NCBI GenBank assembly: GCA_030828265.1
Contig: JAURCW010000067.1
Coordinates: forward strand, 1-6,774
Direction of reading: 5' to 3'
DNA: 6,774 bases
From: Burkholderiales bacterium
GTDB taxonomy: Bacteria; Pseudomonadota; Gammaproteobacteria; Burkholderiales; Burkholderiaceae_A
Positions within the stretch are counted from its first letter, which is position 1. Each line of letters begins with the position of its first letter. This document shows positions 5,774 to 6,774 of the stretch, piece after piece. The notes under the pieces were generated by a model, which searched no databases, was not told the origin of the DNA, and saw nothing but the letters and a program-made list of their open reading frames with translations. A program made the translations under genes and the position numbers.

Positions 5774-6774
5774 ATGGCTTTGTTTGAGAAGGTTCTTATT
5801 GCCAACCGGGGCGAGATTGCTTTGCGTATTCAACGGGCCTGCCGCGAGCTTGGGATCAAAACCGTTGTGGTTCACTCAACCGCCGACACCGAGGCCAAGT
5901 ACGTACGCCTTGCCGATGAGTCGGTCTGCATAGGCCCCGCTGCCTCCAAAGAAAGCTACCTCAATGTACCCGCCATCATTGCGGCGGCCGAGGTCACGGA
6001 CGCGGAGGCGATTCATCCGGGCTATGGTTTTTTGTCCGAGAACGCAGACTTTGCCGAACGCGTTGAACAAAGTGGGTTTCGATTTATTGGGCCCACACCC
6101 GATGTCATTCGCCTCATGGGCGATAAGGTGTCGGCCAAAAAAGCGATGAGGGCCGCAGGCGTTCCATGCGTGCCAGGTTCCGAGGGGGCCCTTCCGGAAG
6201 ACCCCAAAGAAATTATTCGCACGGGGCGCTCCGTAGGCTACCCCGTCATTATCAAGGCCGCAGGCGGCGGGGGTGGTCGCGGAATGCGTGTGGTTCACAC
6301 CGAGGCGGCCTTGGTGAACGCGGTGAACACCACACGGGCAGAGGCTGCAGCAGCCTTTAGCAATCCCGAGGTCTACATGGAAAAGTTCCTCGAGAACCCT
6401 CGCCATATCGAGATACAAATTCTTGCGGACCACTATGGCAATGTGGTCCATCTTGGTGAGCGCGACTGCTCCATGCAGCGCCGCCATCAAAAAGTGCTTG
6501 AAGAGGCCCCTGCCCCGGGCATTGCCTTAAAGCTGCGAGACAAGATTGGCCAGCGGTGCGCAGACGCCTGCAAAAAGATGGGTTACCGTGGCGCGGGCAC
6601 CATTGAGTTCCTGTATGAGAACGGTGAATTCTATTTCATCGAGATGAACACGCGTGTTCAGGTGGAGCATCCCGTGACCGAGATGATCACCGGTATCGAC
6701 ATCGTGCAGCAGCAGATTCGAATCGCCTCGGGAGAGAAGCTTGGCTTTCGTCAAAAGGACATCGCCTTTAAAGG
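5774..6774 (+). CDS. accC: Acetyl-CoA carboxylase biotin carboxylase subunit; 3' end beyond the window
   Basis: AccC uses ATP and bicarbonate to carboxylate the biotin on AccB. The window holds 333 codons of a protein that is usually about 450 residues. Visible signatures are the N-terminal biotin carboxylase domain [24 protein letters not shown] at 81-90; GDKVSAK with K118; the ATP-grasp glycine-rich loop [11 protein letters not shown] from K161; [14 protein letters not shown] with H211; [12 protein letters not shown] with K240; E278; and [17 protein letters not shown] containing E290, N292, R294 and E298. These correspond to the E. coli catalytic and metal-binding residues with an offset of two. 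The catalytic Arg equivalent to E. coli R338 should lie just past the right edge. ATG 5774 is two bases after the accB stop; the ribosome binding site is weak, so translational coupling is likely. Nothing suggests damage within the visible part. Confidence 0.98.
   Translation, partial: MALFEKVLIANRGEIALRIQRACRELGIKTVVVHSTADTEAKYVRLADESVCIGPAASKESYLNVPAIIAAAEVTDAEAIHPGYGFLSENADFAERVEQSGFRFIGPTPDVIRLMGDKVSAKKAMRAAGVPCVPGSEGALPEDPKEIIRTGRSVGYPVIIKAAGGGGGRGMRVVHTEAALVNAVNTTRAEAAAAFSNPEVYMEKFLENPRHIEIQILADHYGNVVHLGERDCSMQRRHQKVLEEAPAPGIALKLRDKIGQRCADACKKMGYRGAGTIEFLYENGEFYFIEMNTRVQVEHPVTEMITGIDIVQQQIRIASGEKLGFRQKDIAFK

Noticed and set aside
5876..6490. A 204-codon open frame on the minus strand
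   Set aside because: It is antisense to the well-conserved accC gene. Long antisense frames are common opposite such codon use, and the translation looks like nothing known.

Overview
The window looks like a chromosomal housekeeping segment from a Gram-negative proteobacterium, most likely a betaproteobacterium of the Burkholderiales type. The reasons are an Mpl murein-recycling ligase, a TlpA-type thioredoxin, an aroQ-accB-accC run, and an RNB ribonuclease whose N-terminal region matches the betaproteobacterial form as I remember it. The DNA is moderately GC-rich. Leucine is most often written CTT, with CTG scarce, which is unusual for that group. I see no mobile element, CRISPR array, tRNA or rRNA.

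Layout: two transcription units diverge from a gap of about 30 bp near position 3560. On the minus strand, mpl (3548 to 2130) is followed after 2 bp by one open frame that starts at 2127 and runs off the left edge without a stop. That frame encodes an RNB-domain exoribonuclease whose C-terminal OB-like domain continues directly into the N-terminus of a shikimate dehydrogenase (AroE). The RNB-AroE fusion is the most unusual object here. On the plus strand, a small protein of unknown function (3579-4151) overlaps a membrane-anchored TlpA/ResA-like thioredoxin (4148-4681) by 4 bp. A 72-bp spacer follows, then a compact aroQ (4754-5221), accB (5232-5771), accC (5774 to the right edge, truncated) run.

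How the genes work together: AccB (biotin carrier) and AccC (biotin carboxylase) form half of acetyl-CoA carboxylase, the entry to fatty acid synthesis. AroQ makes 3-dehydroshikimate, the substrate of the AroE domain encoded at the far left, so two consecutive shikimate-pathway steps lie in opposite transcription units about 4.5 kb apart. Mpl returns recycled murein tripeptide to the peptidoglycan precursor pool. The TlpA-like protein probably acts in periplasmic thiol-disulfide exchange. Both edges cut genes: the AroE part lacks most of its catalytic and NADP-binding region, and AccC lacks about its last quarter.
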